Assembly: GCA_964057225.1 (NCBI GenBank)
Contig: OZ059900.1
Span: 8,876,501-8,940,500, forward strand
Length of the DNA stretch: 64,000 nucleotides
Source: Auanema rhodensis
Lineage: Eukaryota > Nematoda > Chromadorea > Rhabditida > Rhabditidae
Direction of reading: 5' to 3'
Part shown: positions 51,074-64,000 of the stretch, piece by piece
Layout of the letters: the number at the start of each line of letters is the position of its first letter
Numbering within the stretch: the first letter of the stretch is position 1
Notes under the pieces: model-generated
What the model saw: the letters and a program-made list of their open reading frames with translations, nothing else
Databases searched by the model: none
What the model was told of the DNA's origin: nothing
Program-made: the position numbers and the translations under genes

Positions 51074-52838
51074 ACAGTTTTCACATGTTTTGTACCCAAA
51101 ATCGTTGAATATATGGCGTTTTGAGCATAAAAAGGCCCATATTTCAATCAGTTTTGATATTCGTGCAAAATACACCTATATGAACATTCTATGACAGTAT
51201 TTCATATATTTAGTCGTTTTAGAAGAAAAAAATATGCTTAAGATCAAAAGTTTGAGTGATTTTGCCAAAATGCCCTTCAAACCCCAAAAAACCAATAATT
51301 CTTGATATTTTCGGTCCTTTTTGACCAAAGTGGTTAAAATTGAACATATATATGTTAAAATAGTCAAAGTTTATAAATCCTGAACTTCAAATCCATATCT
51401 CAAAGATTCTAATCAACACATACAGTTTTCACATGTTTTGTACCCAAAATCGTTGAATATATGGCGTTTTGAGCATAAAAAGGCCCATATTTCAATCAGT
51501 TTTGATATTCGTGCAAAATACACCTATATGAACATTCTATGACAGTATTTCATATATTTAGTCGTTTTAGAAGAAAAAAATATGCTTAAGATCAAAAGTT
51601 TGAGTGATTTTGCCAACATGCCCTTCAAACCCCAAAAAACCAATAATTCTTGATATTTTCGGTCCTTTTTGACCAAAGTGGTTGAAATTGAACATATATA
51701 TGTAAAAATAGTCAAAGATTATGAATCCTGAATTTCAAATCCATATCTCAAAGGGTCTGATCAAAACATACAGTTTTCACATGTTTTGTACCCAAAATCG
51801 TTGAATATATTGCGTTTTGAGCATAAAAAGGCCCATATTTCAATCAGTTTTGATATTCGTGCAAAATACACCTATATGAACATTTTATGACAGTATTTCA
51901 TATATTTAGTCGTTTTAGAAAAAAAAAATATGCTTAAGATCAAAAGTTTGACTGATTTTGCCAAAATGCCCTTCAAACCCCAAAAAACCAATAATTCTTG
52001 ATATTTTCGGTCCTTTTTGACCAAAGTGGTTAAAATTGAACATATATATGTTAAAATAGTCAAAGTTCATAAATCCTGAACTTCAAATCCATATCTCAAA
52101 GGGTCTGATCAAAACATACAGTTTTCACATGTTTTGTACCCAGAATCGTTGAATATATGGCGTTTTCAGCATAAAAAGGCCCATATTTCAATCAGTTTTG
52201 ATATTCGTGCAAAATACACCTATATGAACATTTTATGACAGTATTTCATACTATTAGTCGTTTTAGAAGAAAAAAATATGCTTAAGATCAAAAGTTTGAC
52301 TGATTTTGCCAAAATGCCCTTCAAACCTCAAAAAACCAATAATTCTTGATATTTTCGGTCCTTTTTGACCAAAGTAGTTAAAATTGAACATATAGATGTG
52401 AAAATAGTCAAAGTTTATGAATCCTAAATTTCAGATCCATATCTCAAAGGGTCTGATCAAAACATACAGTTTTCACATGTTTTGTACCCAAAATCGTTGA
52501 ATATATACCGTTTTGAGCATAAAAAGGCCCATATTTCAATCAGTTTTGATATTCGTGCAAAATACACCTATATGAACATTCTATGACAGTATTTCATAAA
52601 TTTAGTCGTTTTAGAAGAAAAAAATATGCTTAAGATCAAAAGTTTGAGTGATTTTGCCAAAATGCCCTTCAAACCCCAAAAAACCAATAATTCTCGATAT
52701 TTTCGGTCCTTTTTGACCAAAGTGGTTAAAATTGAACATATATATGTAAAAATAGTCAAAGTTCATAAATCCTGAATTTCAAATCCATATCTCAAAGGGT
52801 CTGATCAAAACATACAGTTTTCATATGTTTTGTACCCA
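51074..52838 (+). repeat. Five-monomer block, copy 2
   Basis: Partner of 48,290-50,054. It runs on into monomers with ttttcatatg and cccaaaatcg, as copy 3 does, so copies 2 and 3 share a longer right side than either shares with copy 1. Confidence 0.8.
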
Positions 52839-54564
52839 AAATCGTTGAATATATGGCGTTTTGAGCATAAAAAGGCCCATATTTCAATCAGTTTTGATAG
52901 TCGTGCAAAATACACCTATATGAACATTCTATGACAGTATTTCATATATTTAGTCGTTTTAGAAAAAAAAAATATGCTTAAGATCAAAAGTTTGAGTGAT
53001 TTTGCCAAAATGCCCTTCAAACCCCAAAAAACCAATAATTCTCGATATTTTCGGTCCTTTTTGACCAAAGTGGTTAAAATTGAACATATATATGTAAAAA
53101 TAGTCAAAGTTTATAAATCCTGATTTTCAAATCCATATCTCAAAGGGTCTGATCAACACATACAGTTTTCACATGTTTTGTACCCAAAATCGTTGAATAT
53201 ATGGCGTTTTCAGCATAAAAAGGCCCATATTTCAATCAGTTTTGATATTCGTGCAAAATACACCTATATGAACATTCTATGACAGTATTTCATAAATTTA
53301 GTCGTTTTAGAAGAAAAAAATATGCTTAAGATCAAAAGTTTGAGTGATTTTGCCAAAATGCCCTTCAAACCCCAAAAAACCAATAATTCTCGATATTTTC
53401 GGTCCTTTTTGACCAAAGTGGTTAAAATTGAACATATATATGTAAAAATAGTCAAAGTTCATAAATCCTGAATTTCAAATCCATATCTCAAAGGGTCTGA
53501 TCAAAACATACAGTTTTCATATGTTTTGTACCCAAAATCGTTGAATATATGGCGTTTTGAGCATAAAAAGGCCCATATTTCAATCAGTTTTGATATTCGT
53601 GCAAAATACACCTATATGAACATTCTATGACAGTATTTCATAAATTTAGTCGTTTTAGAAGAAAAAAATATGCTTAAGATCAAAAGTTTGAGTGATTTTG
53701 CCAAAATGCCCTTCAAACCCCAAAAAACCAATAATTCTTGATATTTTCGGTCCTTTTTGACCAAAGTGGTTAAAATTGAACATATATATGTTAAAATAGT
53801 CAAAGTTTATAAATCCTGAATTTCAAATCCATATCTCAAAGGGTCTGATCAAAACATACAGTTTTCATATGTTTTGTACCCAAAATCGTTGAATATATGG
53901 CGTTTTGAGCATAAAAAGGCCCATATTTCAATCAGTTTTGATAGTCGTGCAAAATACACCTATATGAACATTCTATGACAGTATTTCATATATTTAGTCG
54001 TTTTAGAAAAAAAAAATATGCTTAAGATCAAAAGTTTGAGTGATTTTGCCAAAATGCCCTTCAAACCTCAAAAAACCAATAATTCTTGATATTTTCGGTC
54101 CTTTTTGACCAAAGTAGTTGAAATTGAACATATAGATGTGAAAATAGTCAAAGTTTATGAATCCTAAATTTCAGATCCATATCTCAAAGGGTCTGATCAA
54201 AACATACAGTTTTCACATGTTTTGTACCCAAAATCGTTGAATATATGGCGTTTTGAGCATAAAAAGGCCCATATTTCAATCAGTTTTGATATTCGTGCAA
54301 AATACACCTATATGAACATTCTATGACAGTATTTCATAAATTTAGTCGTTTTAGAAGAAAAAAATATGCTTAAGATCAAAAGTTTGAGTGATTTTGCCAA
54401 AATGCCCTTCAAACCCCAAAAAACCAATAATTCTTGATATTTTCGGTCCTTTTTGACCAAAGTGGTTAAAATTGAACATATATATGTTAAAATAGTCAAA
54501 GTTTATAAATCCTGAATTTCAAATCCATATCTCAAAGGGTCTGATCAAAACATACAGTTTTCAT
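52839..54564 (+). repeat. Mixed B and gatagtcg monomers
   Basis: About five monomers. Three successive monomers carry ctcgatattt. B and gatagtcg monomers then alternate as in the 43.6-45.6 kb dimers. Nothing other than satellite is visible. Confidence 0.7.
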
Positions 54565-57500
54565 ATGTTTTGTACCCAAAATCGTTGAATATATGGCGTT
54601 TTGAGCATAAAAAGGCCCATATTTCAATCAGTTTTGATATTCGTGCAAAATACACCTATATGAACATTCTATGACAGTATTTCATAAATTTAGTCGTTTT
54701 AGAAGAAAAAAATATGCTTAAGATCAAAAGTTTGAGTGATTTTGCCAAAATGCCCTTCAAACCCCAAAAAACCAATAATTCTTGATATTTTCGGTCCTTT
54801 TTGACCAAAGTGGTTAAAATTGAACATATATATGTTAAAATAGTCAAAGTTTATAAATCCTGAATTTCAAATCCATATCTCAAAGGGTCTGATCAAAACA
54901 TACAGTTTTCATATGTTTTGTACCCAAAATCGTTGAATATATGGCGTTTTGAGCATAAAAAGGCCCATATTTCAATCAGTTTTGATAGTCGTGCAAAATA
55001 CACCTATATGAACATTCTATGACAGTATTTCATATATTTAGTCGTTTTAGAAAAAAAAAATATGCTTAAGATCAAAAGTTTGAGTGATTTTGCCAAAATG
55101 CCCTTCAAACCTCAAAAAACCAATAATTCTTGATATTTTCGGTCCTTTTTGACCAAAGTAGTTGAAATTGAACATATAGATGTGAAAATAGTCAAAGTTT
55201 ATGAATCCTAAATTTCAGATCCATATCTCAAAGGGTCTGATCAAAACATACAGTTTTCACATGTTTTGTACCCAAAATCGTTGAATATATGGCGTTTTGA
55301 GCATAAAAAGGCCCATATTTCAATCAGTTTTGATATTCGTGCAAAATACACCTATATGAACATTCTATGACAGTATTTCATAAATTTAGTCGTTTTAGAA
55401 GAAAAAAATATGCTTAAGATCAAAAGTTTGAGTGATTTTGCCAAAATGCCCTTCAAACCCCAAAAAACCAATAATTCTTGATATTTTCGGTCCTTTTTGA
55501 CCAAAGTGGTTAAAATTGAACATATATATGTTAAAATAGTCAAAGTTTATAAATCCTGAATTTCAAATCCATATCTCAAAGGGTCTGATCAAAACATACA
55601 GTTTTCATATGTTTTGTACCCAAAATCGTTGAATATATGGCGTTTTGAGCATAAAAAGGCCCATATTTCAATCAGTTTTGATAGTCGTGCAAAATACACC
55701 TATATGAACATTCTATGACAGTATTTCATATATTTAGTCGTTTTAGAAAAAAAAAATATGCTTAAGATCAAAAGTTTGAGTGATTTTGCCAACATGCCCT
55801 TCAAACCCCAAAAAACCAATAATTCTTGATATTTTCGGTCCTTTTTGACCAAAGTGGTTGAAATTGAACATATATATGTAAAAATAGTCAAAGATTATGA
55901 ATCCTGAATTTCAAATCCATATCTCAAAGGGTCTGATCAAAACATACAGTTTTCACATGTTTTGTACCCAAAATCGTTGAATATATGGCGTTTTGAGCAT
56001 AAAAAGGCCCATATTTCAATCAGTTTTGATATTCGTGCAAAATACACCTATATGAACATTCTATGACATTATTTCATACTATTAGTCGTTTTAGAAGAAA
56101 AAAATATGCTTAAGATCAAAAGTTTGACTGATTTTGCCAAAATGCCCTTCAAACCTCAAAAAACCAATAATTCTTGATATTTTCGGTCCTTTTTGACCAA
56201 AGTAGTTGAAATTGAACATATAGATGTGAAAATAGTCAAAGTTTATGAATCCTAAATTTCAGATCCATATCTCAAAGGGTCTGATCAAAACATACAGTTT
56301 TCACATGTTTTGTACCCAAAATCGTTGAATATATGGCGTTTTGAGCATAAAAAGGCCCATATTTCAATCAGTTTTGATATTCGTGCAAAATACACCTATA
56401 TGAACATTCTATGACATTATTTCATACTATTAGTCGTTTTAGAAGAAAAAAATATGCTTAAGATCAAAAGTTTGACTGATTTTGCCAAAATGCCCTTCAA
56501 ACCTCAAAAAACCAATAATTCTTGATATTTTCGGTCCTTTTTGACCAAAGTAGTTGAAATTGAACATATAGATGTGAAAATAGTCAAAGTTTATGAATCC
56601 TAAATTTCAGATCCATATCTCAAAGGGTCTGATCAAAACATACAGTTTTCACATGTTTTGTACCCAAAATCGTTGAATATATGGCGTTTTGAGCATGAAA
56701 AGGCCCATATTTCAATCAGTTTTGATATTCGTGCAAAATACACCTATATGAACATTCTATGACAGTATTTCATAAATTTAGTCGTTTTAGAAGAAAAAAA
56801 TATGCTTAAGATCAAAAGTTTGAGTGATTTTGCCAAAATGCCCTTCAAACCCCAAAAAACCAATAATTCTTGATATTTTCGGTCCTTTTTGACCAAAGTG
56901 GTTAAAATTGAACATATATATGTTAAAATAGTCAAAGTTTATAAATCCTGAATTTCAAATCCATATCTCAAAGGGTCTGATCAAAACATACAGTTTTCAT
57001 ATGTTTTGTACCCAAAATCGTTGAATATATGGCGTTTTGAGCATAAAAAGGCCCATATTTCAATCAGTTTTGATAGTCGTGCAAAATATACCTATATGAA
57101 CATTCTATGACAGTATTTCATATATTTAGTCGTTTTAGAAAAAAAAATATGCTTAAGATCAAAAGTTTGAGTGATTTTGCCAAAATGCCCTTCAAACCCC
57201 AAAAAACCAATAATTCTCGATATTTTCGGTCCTTTTTGACCAAAGTGGTTAAAATTGAACATATATATGTAAAAATAGTCAAAGTTCATAAATCCTGATT
57301 TTCAAATCCATATCTCAAAGGGTCTGATCAACACATACAGTTTTCACATGTTTTGTACCCAAAATCGTTGAATATATGGCGTTTTCAGCATAAAAAGGCC
57401 CATATTTCAATCAGTTTTGATATTCGTGCAAAATACACCTATATGAACATATTATGACAGTATTTCATACATTTAGTCGTTTTAGAAAAAAAAAATATGC

Positions 57501-59796
57501 TTAAGATCAAAAGTTTGAGTGATTTTGCCAACATGCCCTTCAAACCCCAAAAAACCAATAATTCTTGATATTTTCGGTCCTTTTTGACCAAAGTGGTTAA
57601 AATTGAACATATATATGTTGAAATAGTCAAAGTTTATAAATCCTGAATTTCAAATCCATATCTCAAAGGGTCTGATCAAAACATACAGTTTTCACATGTT
57701 TTGTACCCAAAATCGTTGAATATATGGCGTTTTGAGCATAAAAAGGCCCATATTTCAATCAGTTTTGATATTCGTGCAAAATACACCTATATGAACATTC
57801 TATGACAGTATTTCATATATTTAGTCGTTTTAGAAAAAAAAATATGCTTAAGATCAAAAGTTTGAGTGATTTTGCCAACATGCCCTTCAAACCCCAAAAA
57901 ACCAATAATTCTTGATATTTTCGGTCCTTTTTGACCAAAGTAGTTAAAATTGAACATATAGATGTGAAAATAGTCAAAGTTTATGAATCCTAAATTTCAG
58001 ATCCATATCTCAAAGATTCTAATCAACACATACAGTTTTCACATGTTTTGTACCCAAAATCGTTGAATATATGGCGTTTTGAGCATAAAAAGGCCCATAT
58101 TTCAATCAGTTTTGATATTCGTGCAAAATACACCTATATGAACATTCTATGACAGTATTTCATATATTTAGTCGTTTTAGAAGAAAAAAATATGCTTAAG
58201 ATCAAAAGTTTGAGTGATTTTGCCAAAATGCCCTTCAAACCCCAAAAAACCAATAATTCTTGATATTTTCGGTCCTTTTTGACCAAAGTGGTTAAAATTG
58301 AACATATATATGTTAAAATAGTCAAAGTTTATAAATCCTGAACTTCAAATCCATATCTCAAAGATTCTAATCAACACATACAGTTTTCACATGTTTTGTA
58401 CCCAAAATCGTTGAATATATGGCGTTTTGAGCATAAAAAGGCCCATATTTCAATCAGTTTTGATATTCGTGCAAAATACACCTATATGAACATTCTATGA
58501 CAGTATTTCATATATTTAGTCGTTTTAGAAGAAAAAAATATGCTTAAGATCAAAAGTTTGAGTGATTTTGCCAACATGCCCTTCAAACCCCAAAAAACCA
58601 ATAATTCTTGATATTTTCGGTCCTTTTTGACCAAAGTGGTTGAAATTGAACATATATATGTAAAAATAGTCAAAGATTATGAATCCTGAATTTCAAATCC
58701 ATATCTCAAAGGGTCTGATCAAAACATACAGTTTTCACATGTTTTGTACCCAAAATCGTTGAATATATTGCGTTTTGAGCATAAAAAGGCCCATATTTCA
58801 ATCAGTTTTGATATTCGTGCAAAATACACCTATATGAACATTTTATGACAGTATTTCATATATTTAGTCGTTTTAGAAAAAAAAAATATGCTTAAGATCA
58901 AAAGTTTGACTGATTTTGCCAAAATGCCCTTCAAACCCCAAAAAACCAATAATTCTTGATATTTTCGGTCCTTTTTGACCAAAGTGGTTAAAATTGAACA
59001 TATATATGTTAAAATAGTCAAAGTTCATAAATCCTGAACTTCAAATCCATATCTCAAAGGGTCTGATCAAAACATACAGTTTTCACATGTTTTGTACCCA
59101 GAATCGTTGAATATATGGCGTTTTCAGCATAAAAAGGCCCATATTTCAATCAGTTTTGATATTCGTGCAAAATACACCTATATGAACATTTTATGACAGT
59201 ATTTCATACTATTAGTCGTTTTAGAAAAAAAAAATATGCTTAAGATCAAAAGTTTGACTGATTTTGCCAAAATGCCCTTCAAACCTCAAAAAACCAATAA
59301 TTCTTGATATTTTCGGTCCTTTTTGACCAAAGTAGTTAAAATTGAACATATAGATGTGAAAATAGTCAAAGTTTATGAATCCTAAATTTCAGATCCATAT
59401 CTCAAAGGGTCTGATCAAAACATACAGTTTTCACATGTTTTGTACCCAAAATCGTTGAATATATACCGTTTTGAGCATAAAAAGGCCCATATTTCAATCA
59501 GTTTTGATATTCGTGCAAAATACACCTATATGAACATTCTATGACAGTATTTCATAAATTTAGTCGTTTTAGAAGAAAAAAATATGCTTAAGATCAAAAG
59601 TTTGAGTGATTTTGCCAAAATGCCCTTCAAACCCCAAAAAACCAATAATTCTCGATATTTTCGGTCCTTTTTGACCAAAGTGGTTAAAATTGAACATATA
59701 TATGTAAAAATAGTCAAAGTTCATAAATCCTGAATTTCAAATCCATATCTCAAAGGGTCTGATCAAAACATACAGTTTTCATATGTTTTGTACCCA
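54565..59796 (+). repeat. Large segmental duplication, copy 2 (5,232 bp)
   Basis: Partner of 44,474-50,054 with one fewer monomer: the gatagtcgcgc, caacatgcc monomer near 47.0 kb has no counterpart. The monomer near 57,140 has nine A where its partner has ten, which accounts for the extra base in the 349-bp length difference. Confidence 0.88.
58032..59796 (+). repeat. Five-monomer block, copy 3
   Basis: Partner of 48,290-50,054 and 51,074-52,838, carried here inside the large duplication. It differs from copy 1 in the A-run near 59,226 (ten A instead of gaagaaaaaaa). Confidence 0.8.
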
Positions 59797-62700
59797 AAAT
59801 CGTTGAATATATGGCGTTTTGAGCATAAAAAGGCCCATATTTCAATCAGTTTTGATAGTCGTGCAAAATACACCTATATGAACATTCTATGACAGTATTT
59901 CATATATTTAGTCGTTTTAGAAAAAAAAAATATGCTTAAGATCAAAAGTTTGAGTGATTTGGCCAAAATGCCCTTCAAACCCCAAAAAACCAATAATTCT
60001 CGATATTTTCGGTCCTTTTTGACCAAAGTGGTTAAAATTGAACATATATATGTAAAAATAGTCAAAGTTCATAAATCCTGATTTTCAAATCCATATCTCA
60101 AAGGGTCTGATCAACACATACAGTTTTCACATGTTTTGTACCCAAAATCGTTGAATATATGGCGTTTTCAGCATAAAAAGGCCCATATTTCAATCAGTTT
60201 TGATATTCGTGCAAAATACACCTATATGAACATTTTATGACAGTATTTCATATATTTAGTCGTTTTAGAAAAAAAAAATATGCTTAAGATCAAAAGTTTG
60301 AGTGATTTTGCCAACATGCCCTTCAAACCCCAAAAAACCAATAATTCTTGATATTTTCGGTCCTTTTTGACCAAAGTGGTTGAAATTGAACATATATATG
60401 TAAAAATAGTCAAAGATTATGAATCCTGAATTTCAAATCCATATCTCAAAGGGTCTGATCAAAACATACAGTTTTCACATGTTTTGTACCCAAAATCGTT
60501 GAATATATGGCGTTTTGAGCATAAAAAGGCCCATATTTCAATCAGTTTTGATATTCGTGCAAAATACACCTATATGAACATTTTATGACAGTATTTCATA
60601 CATTTAGTCGTTTTAGAAAAAAAAAATATGCTTAAGATCAAAAGTTTGAGTGATTTTGCCAAAATGCCCTTCAAACCCCAAAAAACCAATAATTCTTGAT
60701 ATTTTCGGTCCTTTTTGACCAAAGTAGTTAAAATTGAACATATAGATGTGAAAATAGTCAAAGTTTATGAATCCTAAATTTCAGATCCATATCTCAAAGA
60801 TTCTAATCAACACATACAGTTTTCACATGTTTTGTACCCAAAATCGTTGAATATATGGCGTTTTGAGCATAAAAAGGCCCATATTTCAATCAGTTTTGAT
60901 ATTCGTGCAAAATACATCTATATGAACATTCTATGACAGTATTTCATATATTTAGTCGTTTTAGAAGAAAAAAATATGCTTAAGATCAAAAGTTTGAGTG
61001 ATTTTGCCAAAATGCCCTTCAAACCCCAAAAAACCAATAATTCTTGATATTTTCGGTCCTTTTTGACCAAAGTGGTTAAAATTGAACATATATATGTTAA
61101 AATAGTCAAAGTTTATAAATCCTGAACTTCAAATCCATATCTCAAAGATTCTAATCAACACATACAGTTTTCACATGTTTTGTACCCAAAATCGTTGAAT
61201 ATATGGCGTTTTGAGCATAAAAAGGCCCATATTTCAATCAGTTTTGATATTCGTGCAAAATACACCTATATGAACATTCTATGACAGTATTTCATATATT
61301 TAGTCGTTTTAGAAGAAAAAAATATGCTTAAGATCAAAAGTTTGAGTGATTTTGCCAAAATGCCCTTCAAACCCCAAAAAACCAATAATTCTTGATATTT
61401 TCGGTCCTTTTTGACCAAAGTGGTTAAAATTGAACATATATATGTTAAAATAGTCAAAGTTTATAAATCCTGAACTTCAAATCCATATCTCAAAGGGTCT
61501 GATCAAAACATACAGTTTTCACATGTTTTGTACCCAGAATCGTTGAATATATGGCGTTTTCAGCATAAAAAGGCCCATATTTCAATCAGTTTTGATATTC
61601 GTGCAAAATACACCTATATGAACATTTTATGACAGTATTTCATACTATTAGTCGTTTTAGAAGAAAAAAATATGCTTAAGATCAAAAGTTTGAGTGATTT
61701 TGCCAAAATGCCCTTCAAACCCCAAAAAACCAATAATTCTTGATATTTTCGGTCCTTTTTGACCAAAGTGGTTAAAATTGAACATATATATGTTAAAATA
61801 GTCAAAGTTTATAAATCCTGAACTTCAAATCCATATCTCAAAGGGTCTGATCAAAACATACAGTTTTCACATGTTTTGTACCCAGAATCGTTGAATATAT
61901 GGCGTTTTCAGCATAAAAAGGCCCATATTTCAATCAGTTTTGATATTCGTGTAAAATACACCTATATGAACATTTTATGACAGTATTTCATACTATTAGT
62001 CGTTTTAGAAGAAAAAAATATGCTTAAGATCAAAAGTTTGACTGATTTTGCCAAAATGCCCTTCAAACATCAAAAAACCAATAATTCTTGATATTTTCGG
62101 TCCTTTTTGACCAAAGTAGTTAAAATTGAACATATAGATGTGAAAATAGTCAAAGTTTATGAATCCTAAATTTCAGATCCATATATCAAAGGGTCTGATC
62201 AAAACATACAGTTTTCACATGTTTTGTACCCAAAATCGTTGAATATATGGCGTTTTGAGCATAAAAAGGCCCATATTTCAATCAGTTTTGATATTCGTGC
62301 AAAATACACCTATATGAACATTCTATGACAGTATTTCATAAATTTAGTCGTTTTAGAAGAAAAAAATATGCTTAAGATCAAAAGTTTGAGTGATTTTGCC
62401 AAAATGCCCTTCAAACCCCAAAAAACCAATAATTCTTGATGTTTTCGGTCCTTTTTGACCAAAGTGGTTAAAATTGAACATATATATGTTGAAATAGTCA
62501 AAGTTTATAAATCCTGAATTTCAAATCCATATCTCAAAGGGTCTGATCAAAACATACAGTTTTCATATGTTTTGTACCCAAAATCGTTGAATATATGGCG
62601 TTTTGAGCATAAAAAGGCCCATATTTCAATCAGTTTTGATAGTCGTGCAAAATACACCTATATGAACATTCTATGACAGTATTTCATATATTTAGTCGTT

Positions 62701-64000
62701 TTAGAAAAAAAAAATATGCTTAAGATCAAAAGTTTGAGTGATTTTGCCAAAATGCCCTTCAAACCACAAAAAACCAATAATTCTCGATATTTTCGGTCCT
62801 TTTTGACCAAAGTGGTTAAAATTGAACATATATATGTAAAAATAGTCAAAGTTCATAAATCCTGATTTTCAAATCCATATCTCAAAGGGTCTGATCAACA
62901 CATACAGTTTTCACATGTTTTGTACCCAAAATCGTTGAATATATGGCGTTTTCAGCATAAAAAGGCCCATATTTCAATCAGTTTTGATATTCGTGCAAAA
63001 TACACCTATATGAACATTTTATGACAGTATTTCATATATTTAGTCGTTTTAGAAAAAAAAAATATGCTTAAGATCAAAAGTTTGAGTGATTTTGCCAAAA
63101 TGCCCTTCAAACCCCAAAAAACCAATAATTCTTGATATTTTCGGTCCTTTTTGACCAAAGTGGTTAAAATTGAACATATATATGTTAAAATAGTCAAAGT
63201 TCATAAATCCTGAACTTCAAATCCATATCTCAAAGGGTCTGATCAAAACATACAGTTTTCACATGTTTTGTACCCAGAATCGTTGAATATATGGCGTTTT
63301 CAGCATAAAAAGGCCCATATTTCAATCAGTTTTGATATTCGTGCAAAATACACCTATATGAACATTTTATGACAGTATTTCATACTATTAGTCGTTTTAG
63401 AAAAAAAAAATATGCTTAAGATCAAAAGTTTGACTGATTTTGCCAAAATGCCCTTCAAACCTCAAAAAACCAATAATTCTTGATATTTTCGGTCCTTTTT
63501 GACCAAAGTAGTTAAAATTGAACATATAGATGTGAAAATAGTCAAAGTTTATGAATCCTAAATTTCAGATCCATATCTCAAAGGGTCTGATCAAAACATA
63601 CAGTTTTCACATGTTTTGTACCCAAAATCGTTGAATATATACCGTTTTGAGCATAAAAAGGCCCATATTTCAATCAGTTTTGATATTCGTGCAAAATACA
63701 CCTATATGAACATTCTATGACAGTATTTCATAAATTTAGTCGTTTTAGAAGAAAAAAATATGCTTAAGATCAAAAGTTTGAGTGATTTTGCCAAAATGCC
63801 CTTCAAACCCCAAAAAACCAATAATTCTCGATATTTTCGGTCCTTTTTGACCAAAGTGGTTAAAATTGAACATATATATGTAAAAATAGTCAAAGTTCAT
63901 AAATCCTGAATTTCAAATCCATATCTCAAAGGGTCTGATCAAAACATACAGTTTTCATATGTTTTGTACCCAAAATCGTTGAATATATGGCGTTTTGAGC
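59797..64000 (+). repeat. Right-end monomers, array continues past the window
   Basis: About twelve monomers. Two adjacent ones at 60,918-61,613 are nearly identical and both follow a gattctaatcaac variant (60,799 and 61,147), a recent single-monomer duplication. Private changes include gatttggcc near 59,959, aacatcaaaa near 62,068 and gatgttttc near 62,438. From about 63.1 kb the order matches the five-monomer block (atataccg near 63,638). The last base lies at monomer position about 115, so the array is cut by the window and does not end there. Confidence 0.8.

Larger units (their letters stand above)
1..64000 (+). repeat. 348-bp satellite DNA array filling the whole window
   Basis: The same 348-bp sequence recurs head to tail across the window. 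The phase can be followed from the first copy to the last with few exceptions: nineteen net 1-bp losses, one 34-bp loss at 6.6 kb, a net gain of 193 bp at each of three inversion sites, and a gain of 22 bp at a fourth. With these allowances, 181 whole periods separate base 166 from base 63,702. The window starts and ends inside the array, with no unique flanking sequence. Neighbouring monomers differ mostly by a few substitutions that recur in combinations, which is the signature of higher-order repeats. The orientation called + is simply that of most copies. A eukaryotic centromeric or heterochromatic satellite is the best reading. I do not recognise the family. Confidence 0.98.

Overview
This window is one uninterrupted array of satellite DNA. 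A 348-bp, AT-rich monomer (about 30% G+C, counted by hand on the first copy) repeats head to tail about 180 times from base 1 to base 64,000. The array runs off both ends, so its true length is unknown. I see no gene, RNA gene, transposon, CRISPR array or bacterial regulatory element. A long, near-homogeneous array with nested higher-order repeats (HORs) points to a eukaryotic chromosome, most plausibly centromeric, pericentromeric or another heterochromatic block. I do not recognise the monomer and cannot say whether the host is plant, animal or other.

Layout, with base 1 taken as monomer position 1. (1) 1-8.9 kb: 'type A' monomers (markers gatttagcc, atacatttag, ggacatatatatg), including a 1,010-bp tandem duplication whose junction is out of register by 34 bp. 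(2) 8.92-8.99 kb: a chimeric monomer, after which other monomer types dominate: B (gttaaaatag, gagtgatt, ataaatttag) and C (actattag, aacctcaaaa, agatgtgaaa). (3) 9.4-16.1 kb: short HORs of 2 and 4 monomers, and a 74-bp inverted fragment at 11,495. (4) 16.1-34.2 kb: irregular HOR domain of 3 to 9 monomers, tracked by the marker cctagaatcg and by a 347-bp monomer lineage. (5) 34.2-42.7 kb: two direct 2,187-bp copies flank a cluster of three inverted segments, two of 422 bp and one of 313 bp, carried by a 1,237-bp cassette repeated in tandem. (6) 42.7-64 kb: dimer HORs, a roughly 5.4-kb segment present twice 10 kb apart, and a five-monomer block present three to four times.

No genes work together here. 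The informative content is the record of array evolution: unequal exchange, register slips, inversion with shared junctions and later reshuffling of the inverted pieces. The 63-codon open frames that recur every 348 bp on the minus strand, and sometimes on the plus strand, are by-products of the repeat and are not annotated as genes.

The most noteworthy structure is the inversion cassette at 36.0-39.5 kb and its shortened relative at 11.5 kb. They share their breakpoints, always lie beside a type A monomer, and place inverted copies about 100 nt from a forward complement, so any transcript could fold into a long hairpin. Boundaries below come from reading marker bases by eye. Where a boundary is exact to the base I give the mismatch that sets it, and otherwise it is approximate.
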